Shown: one piece after another, positions 46,509-59,300 of the stretch
Layout: each line of letters starts with the position of its first letter
How positions within the stretch are numbered: position 1 is the first letter of the stretch
Source: Monosporascus cannonballus
Lineage: Eukaryota > Ascomycota > Sordariomycetes > Xylariales
Reading direction: 5' to 3'
NCBI GenBank assembly: GCA_004154925.1
Contig: QJNS01000753.1
Span: 62,001 to 126,000 of the forward strand
DNA length: 64,000 bases
Translations under genes and position numbers: made by a program
Notes under the pieces: generated by a model
Seen by the model: the letters and a program-made list of their open reading frames with translations, nothing else
Told to the model about the DNA's origin: nothing
Database searches by the model: none

Positions 46509-49500
46509 ATGTCGTCGTATTCTCCGTCGGACATTACCCGCCCCAGCAGTGCCAGTGCGCGTCTGATCCAAGATGCGAGGAGAAACAAGGCGAGCCTGGC
46601 AGCGGCAGCAGCAGTACCACCGCCCATCGCTATTCCCCCTTCTCGATCCGTACCCTCCGATTCGCCCCCTGAGGAACCGGAAGAGCTGAAGTCACATATA
46701 CCCGGCCCGTCGAGATTGCGAACGAGCCCTTCTCCCAGCCGTCTCGGTTCAACTACAGGTACTGGCTCTTGTCAAGCGGTAGGTGCGTCGCCAAGCTTCC
46801 TCTCGTCCTCTCGCCTGCTTCCTCCGCATATCCGCCCTCTTTTCTATTCTGCTGACTGTGCTGGTTTTCTTCATTCTGCTGCCTGGGCCGTCTACCTCCC
46901 CTATTGCCAATCATGATCATCCCATTGCGCCCCGACGGTTCCGAAAGCCTTCCCATCCGTGTGCGAAGTCTGCCATACAAAGCACTGTTACACCTTCCCA
47001 TTACTACATCGCCACCACTGTGGATCAAACGGCATGGCAAATGATGCCGCGGAGACCGCTGAGTTAACCACGGGAGTCGTCAATTAGGTAACGCAAGTCA
47101 CCATCCAGGAAACGGAATAAAGGGGGCTTTAAGCCTATTACGGAAAGATACCTCTGTCGCAGAAAATGCGAGGGGAACCAAGGCTGTTTCAAGAGCCGTC
47201 TCTCCTCGCGCAGCCTCGCCAGTATTACCTTCACCTACCGACCCATTATCACGCGTGAGTCGGATCGAAATGCGAATCCCCAGGAAGCCCCCCAAACTGA
47301 CTGGCAACCACTTGGCCGATCCTAGCATATCTTCGAAAAAACCAACACCGAACGCACCCTGACCTCGAGACTGCTCAATCCGACGACGTCGAAACCAAAT
47401 ATCTCTGCCAATGAAAAGTCCTCTCGTTCTAGCCACGAACTCTCGGCGAAGGATCTCAACGGTTCCCAGTCAGACCAGGTCAAATCTAAGAAGTATGTCA
47501 AGCCATTGGGTCGAGCGCATTATCCCGCGGCGCCATGACAGGGTTGCTAATATACATCTGGGTGTGCAGGAAGGGAGGCTCGTTGCTTAGTCGCTTGAGC
47601 ATGATCGGGGGTAAGAAGAGGGATGATGACATCTTCGACGATGGTTCGGAGATAAGTACTGAGCAGAGGACCGAGGGCGCCAATGCAGTAGCCTTTTCCT
47701 TCGCTGTCGATTGCGGCGGCTTTATTCCTCATCACAAGGAACCTCCGCGCTTTATTCGGGTAAGAGCCCATGATAAGAAGCTGAAGGAGTTCAACCGAGT
47801 CTTCTTGGCACAGGAGCTGGTCGGAACATGCCCGCAAGCCGAGGAGGGAGCCAGGAGGGGCAGCGAGAAGGAGGCAACTATCCATGGATATCGCAAGCAG
47901 GATCCAAACTCGGGCGGTCCAATATGGGCCATCGAGTTCAGCAAAGACGGCAAATATCTAGCCACAGGCGGAAGGGATAGAGTGCTGCGCGTGTGGGGCG
48001 TGCTGGCAACCCCCGAGGATAGGCAGGCCTTCGAGGAGGAGGAGAACGCTGCCGACGCCGAAGGGAAGCAGCAGCGGTTGAGTGCCCCGGTCTTCCACAC
48101 GAAACCCATCCGCGAATTTGTCGGCCACACGGGGGACATCCTTGATTTGAGCTGGAGCAAAAACAATTTTCTCCTGTCTTCGTCGATGGACAGAACTGTC
48201 CGCTTATGGCACTTGAGTAGGCCAGAGTGTCTGTGCACATTCAAGCACAATGACTTCGTCACGTCGATCGCCTTTCACCCTCGGGATGATCGCTTCTTCC
48301 TGGCTGGGTCGCTTGATGCCAACCTGCGGCTATGGAGCATCCCCGACAAGTCAGTTGCGTATTCAACCCAGCTATCCGATACTATTACAGCCGTGGCGTT
48401 TTCGCCCGACGGGAAGACCGCGATTACAGGTTGTCTTAACGGCCTTTGCATGTTTTATGAGACGGTGGGCCTCAAATATCAGACTCAGATCCACGTGCGG
48501 TCATCCAGGGGCAAAAATGCTCGAGGGAGCAAGATCACGGGCATTCGGACACTGAACTTTCCTCCCGAAGCCCCGGATGGTCAGGTTAGGGTTCTAATCA
48601 CGTCCAACGACTCGCGAATTAGGATCTATGACCTACAGGATAAGACTCTACAGGTGAAGATCAAGGGCCATGAAAATTCCTGCAACCAAATCAAGGCTAG
48701 CTTCAGTGATGATGGCAAGTACATCATATGCGGGAGTGAGGACCGGAAAGCGTTCATCTGGTCGACCGGCGCCACAGAGCTAGATAAGGATGATACGAGA
48801 CCATACGAGTACTTCGAGGCACATGCGCACGCCGTTACCGAGGCCGTGTTTGCTCCGACCCAGACGCGCCAGCTGCTGCAATCTTCCAACGACCCCGTGT
48901 ACACGCTGTGCAACCCCCCTCCGGTCACATTACTTAGCAGGGAGGAAATAGAGACCGAATCGCTTCCTCCCGATGGTCCACGATCAGAATCAGCTCATAT
49001 CAAGAGGCCGGGCGAGTCGCCCGCCTTCATCGCGCGTTCTACCCACTGCGACGGAAACATCATTGTTACAACCGACCACTCAGGCTCTATTAAGGTTTTC
49101 CGTCAGGACTGTGCTTTCGCAAAGCGCCGTCAGGCCATGGAGAACTGGGAGACGGGATCGGTGTTCTCGAAGAAGCTTGCTAAGGACGGGTTTCTCAGTA
49201 GAACGACGACGCGCGGGAGCGACCCAACCTCGGGCCGAGTCTCGCTGAGCCAGACACGGCGGGTTTTAAGCGCACAAGTGAATACAGACCGCATCGACTC
49301 GTGGCGATACGGGGTTCATCGCCAAGGGCTTCCCAGCTATCCCGGGAGTGCGGTGAGCGTATCCGCGTCGGTTACAACACCGACCGCGAGCGAGCGTTCT
49401 GTCTCTCCGAGCAAGGCGGGCCGGATACCTTTACCTCTTGCATGGACGTCCGGCGCGGCTGACCAAGCTTCGAAAGCGAGAAATCCGCCGTACGCCGATA

Positions 49501-49946
49501 ACAACGCCAGCGACAAAGCCTTGTCTATCATGCACCCCCTCAGTCCCGCAACTAGCCACAGCACGGGCGGCGGCAAGGCAGATGAGAGGCCAAGTCCGAA
49601 AGAAGTATCATCGTCATCGCGTTTTCCGCCAACGCCGAGCTTCTCCTTCCAGTCCGTGGATGAGGCAACAGACGGCGATGCCTGGTCGCAACAAGATCAG
49701 GCGGGCGCGAGTCCCTCGTTTTGGAACCTGAACCGCTGGCGGAACATGGCCTCTCCCGGAAACCGTAGTGCGAGTGGCGTTCCGGGCCTGGGGATCATAT
49801 TGGGAGGAGGGCAGAAGGGGCAACAGAACGGAGCGGCGTCCGCCCCGGACGATCACCAGGCGAATAATGCTCAGCCGAAGAGCGCTCCAGGGTCTACCGA
49901 GGACGGAACAGACGACAGTAACCGCAAGTCGACGACTGCGGCGTAA
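46509..49946 (+). CDS. WD40-repeat protein, WDR44-like
   Basis: A large scaffold protein related to the WDR44 group, probably linked to membrane trafficking or signalling by family analogy. Exons are 46509-46782, 47088-47254, 47326-47492 and 47570-49946; they total 2985 nt, giving 994 residues. The N-terminal 290 residues are Ser/Pro/Arg-rich and low in structure (start MSSYSPSDITRPSSASARLI). Exon 4 opens with KGGSLLSRLSMIGGKKR. A short conserved block, RFIRVRAHDKKLKEFNRVFL, precedes the WD40 region (about 318-640). Blades include WAIEFSKDGKYLATGGRD, FVGHTGDILDLSW, LLSSSMDRTVRLWHL, AFHPRDDRFFLAGSLDANLR, VAFSPDGKTAITGCLNG and ASFSDDGKYIICGSEDRKAF. The tail is Ser/Thr/Pro-rich. Intron 1 (305 nt) is long; its donor could instead be 20 codon-phase-equivalent bases upstream. 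The other three introns are 71-77 nt. Exon 2 to 4 junctions are firm; the first is less certain. Confidence 0.9.
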
Positions 49947-51899
49947 GCGGGTTCATAGGAGCAGGGCTCGTTAGAAGTCGGCTTTTTAAGTACCTCGTTA
50001 ACACAGCGACGAGGCCCAAATGACAGTTCCATAGGCGCCCCCGAGCGCGTTCGCTGGCGGCCATGGAGATTGTTGGGGTCCCACAACCATTACGGCCACC
50101 CCAGGGACTCCTTGGCTTCCAACTTTTCTCGGACTCGGCCACAGCCCGGTCTGTACCGTGCCCACTCACTCGGAAGTCTGGAATGCACAGCTACGAGCAA
50201 TCCGAGCAGCGATAGGGCGGAAGAGGGTGGGGAGTTATGCGTGTTTGTCTGACACAGGGGACGCGGATTCGGAGTCGAGCCTGTCAGTGAACTGTAGAAA
50301 TTCTCGTGCGCCGGGTTCGAAAGGCAGTTCGAATGAGCTATGGGTGTCTGGGACACGCCGTCCAGGAAGGGCCGGAACGACAGTGGAGAGCAAGACATCA
50401 GGATGCCCAGCTAACCGACTGGCAGTTCAAAAGGATAGATAGACACTAGGTTCTAATAATCATATGGACGATGTCGACTAATTCTTAAGACCAAAAAAAT
50501 AGACAGCGGAGGACAGAGTGACGGCTTGGGCGTCCCAGTGTTGAAGAGCGGATACAGCATACCTACATGGCTGCTCTGCTGCGTTGGATATTCGCAGGTC
50601 CAGGATTTAAAGAAGGGGAATGCCCCGTGGCAAGGGGTTCCCGGGACTGGCCAGAAAGCGAATCTTTGCGCCTCTGGGTTGGGCTGGCTAGCAATAGCGG
50701 GCCGGCTCATAGCACATATACTCATAATATATATACATAGCATGGGTAAGGGGGATAGGCGGGGTTCTACGTAGAAGAAATCTAGACCGCGGATTAGATG
50801 CCAGGCACGACTTAGCCTGCACAGCCTGCACAGCCGTCTATCCCGCGATGCCAATGTCTCCTATGAGCCCGGAACATATGAAATGGAAAGGCAAGTACTC
50901 GTCCCTACGGTACATTTAGTTAATCTCTAGCTACCGGTTAGTCTCTAAATACAGTGAGATCAGGCGGCCGATGCCTGGTTTTTCATGCTTCGTAGAATGA
51001 CATGATCCATCCGCGCCTATTTCCTCCTTCAAAGAAGGACTCACAGATACAGCCCAGAAGCAGTCGTCTCATTCAACTCGTCCTAAAAGCGTATGGTGAC
51101 AGGCAGGATCCTTTTATTCCGAAAATGACGAGTTGACGACGCTGTAGCGGGAACAGATGTAACCGCGTCATTGAAACTAACCCATGTGCCGCCGCTTACA
51201 TCAGATATCAATCAGGGAATCGAGTTCGAAAAGCGCGATTTTCTCTCAGCCCGCACCAATCTTGTTGTATGTCGTCTTCCCCAATCTTCTCGCTATGTTG
51301 CTGCGCCACCGCCTCAATGCTACAGAGCATGATAGAGGGACAATGAGCCAGCAATTTCCAGTTCCGCTATGCCCTTCAAAGGCACTTTGTTACCGCAGTC
51401 TCAGTGAATGTCGATCGAGACGTCGAATTGAACTTTGATAAACCAATTGTCGTCTAATGCGACCTCCAGTTTAGCATCATTTAGGAGAGCAGTTCCGCCT
51501 TTCCATCCACTGTAACTCAACCTTTTCCATGACAGCCATTCCGTTCTAGACAGCCCTCCTAGCTGCCCAAAGGGCGGCGGCTATGCTGTAAGCTGCTCAG
51601 TCTCACTCGTTGCAGGAACGCAAAACAGCTCTCCTGCTCTCTCGCTCTCCAGTTTCCAACCTTTAGCTACCCTTTCTTGCACTGGCCTTACGACCAAGCT
51701 TCTTCGCATCAACCCTCCTATTCCTGCCTTGATTCATTCATCAACGTTATCAAGCTTCTCACTGTGCCGTATGAAGCACGACACCGAAGAATTTCGTGCG
51801 GCTCGGTAGTTTGCGGGCAGTGCAACGCCCAGGGAATCCCTAAGGGTATTCATAACCAAACCCCACAGATACTACCAGTGGGATGACCCACCCATCACG
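49947..51899. other. Intergenic region before the NLR pseudogene
   Basis: No gene recognised. The last 400 bases are rich in C and T tracts on the plus strand, compatible with the former promoter of the NLR gene. Short open frames on both strands are not supported. Confidence 0.5.
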
Positions 51900-54800
51900 A
51901 TGAGTTGGTTCACAGCCGGAGAAATACCCGCAACTGGATTGACCGTCCTTTTCGACCCGGGCGAGGCTGCCTCTCTCGAGTAAGCTTCTGTTAATGCCTA
52001 AATGGATCTCGAGTCGCTGACCCGACAGTATTGTTTTCGTACATGGATTCACCGGCCATCCAGTTCGGACCTGGACTCAGAAGAAAGGTGACGTTCCAAA
52101 CGACGATAACGAATCGGCTGAGCCCCCTTCCAAAGTCCGGAAACTCAACCTATTCTCAAATTCTCGCCATGAAAGAGGTAACTCCAGCACTCCGGTCTAC
52201 TGGCCGCTAGATTTGCTCCCAAAAAGCCATCCCCTGTGCGCGAGTCTTGACCCACGGATACGATACCCATCTCAGACACGTTCTCGGCAGTCCGTTGAAT
52301 AGGGCTACAGTTTACGATATCGCATGAGATTTCTTGGTTGCCCTGGAGACCGAGCGTCGACAGGAGCCCTCGCGGCCAATTCTGTTTGTTGCGCACAGTC
52401 TTGGCGAGATTATTGTCAAGGAAATGTTAAGACGCGCCAATAGTTGCCAGTCATGCCAACGTCACCTTCACCATGTCTTTAACTCTACAATTGGAATTAT
52501 GTTCTTTGGCACACCACATGGAGGCGCCGACCCCCGCGGCTTCCTTCGACACATCGCCGAGATACTTATCAGGGCAGCCTGGTTTTCCGTCAATGACCAC
52601 ATCGTCAATACGCTCTTGCCATCGGCGGAACGCCTAAAAGAGCTGAGGGACGAGTTCGGCCCGATCGCCCATGAGCAGAACTGGATGGTGCATTCCTTTC
52701 AGGAGGAGCTCGGTATCAAGTATCTCAACGGTCGCAAGGTACGCATGGCCGCAATCTTCTTCACAACCTACTCACAGTCCTTAGGTCGTGGAAGACACGT
52801 CATCCTATCTCAACTTTCCTTTCACTGAGACAACGCAACACATCGGAAGGAACCATATGGACATGTGTCGATTCACAGGACTTGGCGATATTGAATACAA
52901 GAAAGTTGCTCGATAGGATGACGAAGACGGTCTGTGGGAAGCTGAATACGACAAAGACTAATTCTCTAAACGACGGCCAAAGAAGGACGCTAATAGATTC
53001 CCTAAGATTCGACCAAATGGATGCTCGACAAATGTCTGTCAAAGCCTCACATCCCAAGACCTGCAGATGGTTCCTGAAGAGATCCGAGTATCTCGATTGG
53101 CTCAACATGAAGAAAGTGGATCAACACCACGGTTTACTGTGGATCAAAGGCAAACCAGGGACGGGAAAGTTGACTTTGATAAAGTTCGCTCTCACAAACT
53201 GCCGGAAGACGACGAAAGACCAAATTATCATTTCTTTCTTCTTCAACGCGCGAGGAGCAAGCCTCGAAAAATCTACCGCCGGCATATATCGATCCCTGCT
53301 ATTGCAGCTCCTCGAGAGACTCCCCCAGCTCCAGAGCATCTTCGAAACTTTTGGGTTTACGTATTGGAATAGCAGCAGCAATCATACATGGACTATAGTG
53401 GTGTTGAAAGATCTCTTTGAACGGGCTGTGCAACTGCTTGGACAGGCGTCGGTGATGTGTTTTATCGATGCCCTGGACGAATGCGACGAAGATCAGATCC
53501 GAGACATGGTGTCATTTTTCCAGCGGCTAGGTGACTTCGCTATATCATCAGACGTTCGATTCCGAGTCCTCTTTACTAGCAGACACTATCCACATATCAC
53601 AATCACAAAGGGTCTCAGCTTAGTCCTTGAAGGGCAGGAAGGTCATAGTCAGGATATTACCACCTATGTCAACAGCGAGTTGAAAATCGATGAGATCAAC
53701 CTTGCAGAGCAAGATCAGATTCGGCGTGAACTTCAAGAAAAATCCTCTGGAGTTTTCATATGGGTTGTTGTCAGACCCAGCTGAAGTCGATCAAACAGCT
53801 AAGCCTTGGCTTAGTTTGATCACCTACTGAAACAAGGCTACTTTATGCACCCCCGGTATCTTTTCCTCTTAGCTACAGCTATATTTACGTGTATAAAAGG
53901 AGGGTTCGTTACCCTCACCCTCTAGCTAGGAGCTTCTAGAGGTCATGCAACCTTTAATACACCTTTTCTTCAGTTATATATGCTTCTGTGTGTGATGCAG
54001 GGTCTCATAGTTGTCCTTGTCGTGGGTATTTTGAACAAGGAACATGACCAAGGCCGGACAGCAAAGCGGCTGCGGCGCAAACTCAGTGAGATCCCTGGCG
54101 ATCTACATGAACTCTTCCACGATCTCCTCACACGAGACTACCACAATAAAAACGAGCTACTCCTGTGCATTCAATGGGTACTCTTCGCAAGGGAGCCTCT
54201 AAAGCCTGAACAGTTGTATTTCGCTGTTCTTTCAGGAACCGAGCCTGATGACCTCTCTACGTGGGATCCTGACCAGATCTCGATGGGCCTGATCCAAAAA
54301 TTTGTTCTAAACTCCTCCAAAGGGCCGGCTGAAATTACTAAGTCGAATGTCCCGAACGTACAATTTATTCACGAATCAGTAAGAGACTTTCTCTTGAAGG
54401 AAAATGGCCTAAGAGCAGTATGGACAAATATCGGGAGCAACCTCCAGGGGGAAAGTCATGAACGACTGGCCTATTGTTGTCTTGCATACATCAGTGCTGA
54501 TAGCAATTTCGATATCGAAAGTCCGCTTCGGACAGGGTTATCCAAGGAGGCTACGGCTGTTCGCCAACAAGTCGGCACTTCATTCCCGTTCTTAGAGTAT
54601 GCTGTAGAGAATATACTACACCATGCCGAAATAGCTGACGTTTGCGGAGTTAGTCAAAAGAACTTCATCCTAAACTTCCCACTCACGAACTGGCTTAAAC
54701 TCCACAGCCTGTTTGGGAAGTTCGATATCCGTCGACACACTTCGGAGGCCAGCCTTCTATATATTTTGGCAGAGTATAACATGCCGTCTCTCATTCGAGC

Positions 54801-55276
54801 CCTTCCGTACGAACGATCTTGCTTTGAGGTGGAAAATGAGCGCTACGGACCACCTATTCTTGCGGGCCTTGCTATGCAGAGTTTCGAAGCAGTCCGAGCA
54901 ATGCTCGAGGTGCAAGCAGCCGCCCAAGCACCCACATCTGCACTTCACGGCCTCGCTAAATACTGCGAACACATTGATAGAGACAACCCTTTTGGGAGGG
55001 AATTCAAGTTTTCGTGGCACAGAAGTGTTCTCTCCCATGCGGCCGAGTTCGGGAGCGAGTCACTCACGGCCATGTGTCTTCTCATTTCAATCGATGACAT
55101 CGAGTCAAAAGACAAACTAGGTCGGACGCCGCTAAGCCTGGCGGCCCGGTGGGGGCGCGAAGCTGTTGTCAAGGTACTGTTTGCAACGGGCCAGATTGAT
55201 ATTGATGCAAAGGATAGTGTCATGGAAAAGGGCACCCCTAGCTGGGGTCTTCGGGTGATTGTTGTTCCTTTCCGAA
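51900..55276 (+). pseudogene. Esterase-NACHT-ankyrin NLR pseudogene interrupted by a solo LTR
   Basis: Fungal NLRs of this design combine an alpha/beta hydrolase, a NACHT NTPase and repeats, and act in non-self recognition. ATG 51900 starts MSWFTAGEIPATGLTVLF; after a 49-nt intron (51980-52028) comes IVFVHGFTGHPVRTW. A one-base gain in an A run (52221-52225) shifts the frame. An in-frame TGA at 52325-52327 replaces the Trp of an IAWDFL-type motif. The hydrolase nucleophile elbow is FVAHSLGE. A further intron lies at about 52739-52786, followed by a frame break at about 52912. The NACHT core has WIKGKPGTGKLTLIKFAL, where Leu replaces the Walker A Ser/Thr, and Walker B FIDALDECDED. A 241-bp LTR sits at 53769-54009. 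Downstream are IPGDLHELFHDLL, FIHESVRDFLL and one ankyrin-like repeat (KDKLGRTPLSLAARWGREAV). The 3' end is cut at repeat DNA. Confidence 0.92.
53764..54014. mobile_element. Solo LTR of an LTR retrotransposon with 5-bp target duplication
   Basis: The element spans 53769-54009 (241 bp) and is flanked on both sides by GTTGT (53764-53768 and 54010-54014). It begins TGTCAGACCC and ends GGGTCTCATA, which are near-perfect inverted termini; the final A-T-A in place of A-C-A is a C to T change in a CpA context, as RIP makes. It contains a TATA box (TATAAAAGG, 53892-53900) and an imperfect hairpin (about 53789-53822, GATCAAAC against GTTTGATC). Removing the element and one GTTGT restores the NLR reading frame exactly. 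No internal retrotransposon sequence remains, so it is a product of recombination between two LTRs. Confidence 0.93.
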
Positions 55277-55344
55277 GCCCTATATCAGTGGATCACCCAC
55301 ACCAATTGGGATCACCACTTCCTAGCTTCCTACAAGTCAATATT
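55277..55344 (+). repeat. Dispersed repeat copy 2 (transposon-end-like)
   Basis: It matches 26542-26609 over 68 bp with about seven mismatches and no gaps. It lies exactly where the ankyrin part of the NLR pseudogene stops being recognisable, so it probably marks the junction at which a mobile element or rearrangement cut off the gene's 3' end. Confidence 0.75.
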
Positions 55345-56146
55345 GTCGTGGAATAGGGGTATCTGTGTTAGTCATCAAGCTCCACAGCATCCGAAAGAAC
55401 CTTATTCCGGCGCTCCCACAGTATATAGAGAGCTTCCTAGCTACCGCTCCTTGGAGCTTAATTCTAGTTAGATAATTATCATTTCCCATATTTTATACAA
55501 CCTTTTCTCGCGATCAGCCTAATTGTGACAGTTATAAGCCCGGTATTTTAGTTGCGTAAGATAATTATAATTAATTATAAATGTTTATTTATTAATTTAA
55601 AATATTATACTACCTATTAATATGTCGAATAATCTTATTTCTAAGGATATGTTCCATAAAGATTGCTTTAATTACCTTAATTAGTTTTTTTCTTACGATT
55701 TAATGTTGCTTTATACGACGTATAACATCTTATAGATTTTGATATATTTAACGCGGATTACTATACGAGTTTTCAAGAAATTCTTTTAATTAAGGAATAT
55801 ATTGTAAAAATTAACGCCAAAGCGAAAAAGCAATATGCAAAAGTATTAGCTTTTTAGGAAGGTTTTTATATTAATATTGTTTAACGTAAATGTTCTTTAA
55901 AAAAATTTAAGGAATTATTTTTTAATAATTTCGAAAAAGAGTACGATAAAAATATTAAGCGTTTTACGAAAACCGTATGCAAAAAGTAACGAGAAGCTTC
56001 CAAAACTGATATCCGATATCTTAATATTTAGATATAGATTAACGTAATAATAAAAAGCCAGATTTTTAAGAACGCCCAAATTACCTTAGTCGTTTAAGAA
56101 AAGATTACGATATAGGATTTGCTTAGAGAATTAAAGGATTAATTCG
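55345..56146. repeat. Left arm of an older RIP-mutated repeat, split by the gypsy element
   Basis: GC content falls sharply at about 55480. The DNA is rich in TA and poor in CA/TG, the mark of RIP. A degenerate plus-strand frame with many stop codons runs from about 55621. The arm ends at the ATTCG duplication of the gypsy element and resumes at 61726, so it predates that insertion. The family was not recognised. Confidence 0.65.
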
Positions 56147-56336
56147 TGTTACAGGCTAGAGCCTATAAGGCAGCTCGGGCTTACGGAGCGAGCTTCTTAG
56201 CCCGAGTTCACCTATATGTATATAGAGAACAGCTATCTCGCTAGTGGCTAGCTATTTCTTCTCTTCCCTCCTTATCTTAAATATAAACCTTTATTAGGCC
56301 GTACTTCCGTTTAATTTACGTATCGTGCCCGTTATA
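56147..56336 (+). repeat. 5' LTR of the gypsy element (190 bp)
   Basis: Begins TGTTACAGGCTAGAGCC and ends CGTGCCCGTTATA. It is clearly more GC rich than the internal region. It contains a TATA-like stretch (about 56214-56224). It is the same length as the 3' copy; differences are almost all C to T or G to A. Confidence 0.93.
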
Positions 56337-59300
56337 TATATTTAAGGTTACAATTTTTTATAGTTTTTAGGAAGCTAAGTAAAAGCGAAACGTTTCTTAA
56401 AAATATCTTAATTACGGATAATAAGCCAAAAAAAGTTTTATAACGAAATAATTACGAAATAATATAACTAACGAAATTATAAACGAATTTACGGCATTAA
56501 TTTCGTCCGGAATTATTAAGAAAAACTTATAGTACTAATCGTTCGCAAATATGTTTTAAAAATTTAATATATAATAAAAAAATTTGCCAAGTTAATTTTT
56601 AGCCGTAACGAAACGATAAATAATTTATTTAACCGGATAACGGAAATAAAAAAAATATTTTTTTACAAAAACGGAAAAAGAAAAAACCTTTATAAGATAA
56701 AATCCGTTTCGTTAAAAACTTATAGTAGGCCCGCCGTTTAATAACGCGTTCGTAAAAGCAAATCGTAAGCTTATAAAATGACTTTCGTAAAATGGGAAAT
56801 AAAAAACGTTCCGTTCGTTTTTTGTTATATTCCGTACGAAAGTAAAAGAAAACCGGTTTATTTTTAATTTTTTTTATAACAATTTACTTAAATATTATAA
56901 TATTTATATTTACCGAAAAATAATTGCGATTTAATTATTAATTTAAAATCAAAAAATTACAAAAAGATTTCGATATTAATAATTTTTTCTTTTATATAAA
57001 AAATAATTCAAAAATAAATACGCGGTATAATTTATTAAAAAGTAATTATAAGGTATAAAATAAAGTAATAATTAACGGTTTTAAAATTATTTATTAAAAA
57101 TTAAACTTAAATTAGCCGAATACAAAGGTTTAATATAATTTTTAATAATTAAGGTAATTTTCTTAAACGTTAATATTAATATATAATTTTATAACGCGTT
57201 AATTACGAAAAATATACCTTATAATAATTATAACCGTTAAGTACGTAAATTAAAAAAATAATTAATCGTTTAAAAACTTTATTTGATTATTATATAAATA
57301 AAAAAATAACGATTTAATATTTCGATAAAAAAACGAAATAATTAATTAATAACAATATATTAGCTAAATTAATAAACCGGTTTAAATAATAAACGTTTAA
57401 AAAGATATGTTTATAACGGATATTACGTAATTAATTACGGTAATTTTTAAATTTATAAATTAATAACGGGGTAATCGAAAAAACCGATCCGGGGGCAGCT
57501 TAAAATAAGGTTTGGATAATCGGCCTTATGCGAAATAATTTTCCGATAACGAAATAAAAGTTCGGAAATAAAAAGGGTAATATTTCTGTTATGCCATTAC
57601 GAATTATTCGAATTAGGAATATCTTAAATACAAATTTATAAAGTGGCCTTATCTGGTTAAAACGGAAATTGCGGTAACGAATTTACGGGATATCGTTAAT
57701 AAAAATAACGATTCGGATAACGATAATTTAAAAAAATAACCCTTATTAAAAATTATTAACAAAAAAACGTAATAAAAAGAATTATAAAAAATTAATAATA
57801 AATTAAATAATATTTTTTATATTAAATGCCTTAATTAATTATACTATATATATAAATATCTTAATTAATAATAAATATATTTATTATTTTATATTTAATT
57901 AACGGTTAATCCGCCGTTTAAAATTATAATATATATTTATTATATTTTATCGGTTAAAATTAACGAAAAATAATAAGCTTATAATAATTATAATACGAAA
58001 AATTATTTACGTTAACGTAAATTTAAATAACCGCTTAAAATAAATTTAAGAATACGTAATTAAGGATTTATTTTATTTTTTTATTTTGGGAAAATCCTAA
58101 ATAAAATATAATAATATTATATACGAAATAAAATAACGGTTTATCCGTTTTGCAAATAATATTACCGCGTTTATATTACGCGAAAAAGGATAATTTAATA
58201 AGGAGCCTAAAGATCGCCTAAAAGGGCGGTTATAAAAATATAAAAAAACCCGCTTAATAACGGTTATAACTTTTGCAGTAATAACGCGGCAGAACCGCCG
58301 TAGGAAAAACAGGATATAATTATTCGCAATTTTTATAGAAGATATTAATAAGGCCTTAAAGGTAAAGCCGTAATTAATTTCTAAAAATATAACGGAACGT
58401 TTTTTTTTTTTTAAAAAGGTACGAAAATTCCGAAATTTTTTTATAAATAACGAAAATTTATCGTTATTATTTTATCGTAATAATAATAACGTAACGATAA
58501 ATCTAAAAATAAATATTTCGAATTAATAAAAAACAATTTTATAAAAATTTTTATACGGGATATTAAAGGAAAAGTTATTAATTTTACACAAAATACTTAT
58601 AAACCTGTTCGACAAAAATTAAATTCGGATTAACAACTCCATTATAAATATCCCAATATTATTTGTAAAAAAACTTAACGGGGATTTGCGGTTTTACGTA
58701 AATTATAAAACATTAAATAAAATTATAAAATAAAATTATTATTTTTTTATTAATAAAAAAAATATTACGAACCTTATTATAGGCCCGGTGGTTTACGAAA
58801 TTCGATATTCGAATAACTTTTTACCCGTTACGTATCTATTAAGAAAATAAATAAAAAATTACGTTCCGTATATGTTTTGGGTTTTTCGAATAATTAATAT
58901 ATTTATTCGGCTTTAGCGGTATACCGATTACTTTTTAGCATTATATTAATATTACGTTAAAATGTTATTTTAATAATTTTTATTCCGTATATATAAACGA
59001 TATATTAATTTATTTATTCGGTTTTCGAATTAATTATATAACCAAAATTAAGCTAATATTTTGCCGTTTGATAAAAATAAAATTAAAGTTGGATCCGGAT
59101 AAATGCGAATTCGTAATCCAGGAAATGAAATATTTAAGGTTTATTATTGAAATAAAAATAAGCTTAAAAATTAATTCCAAAAAAATAACCGTTATTCGAG
59201 AATAAAAGGCCTTTATTAACATAAAAAGAATTAAGGATTTTATCGGATTTGCTAATTTTTATTAAATCTTTATAAAAACTTTTAATAAGGTAACGATTTT

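Noticed and set aside
53789..53822. Imperfect palindrome that looked like an independent MITE or terminator
   Set aside because: It lies wholly inside the 241-bp solo LTR, whose ends and target duplication explain the insertion.
53769..54009. Reading the insertion as an intron of the NLR gene
   Set aside because: The donor would be GTCAGA, the exon joined would add four extra residues, and the 5-bp duplication with TG...(C)A ends fits an LTR much better.
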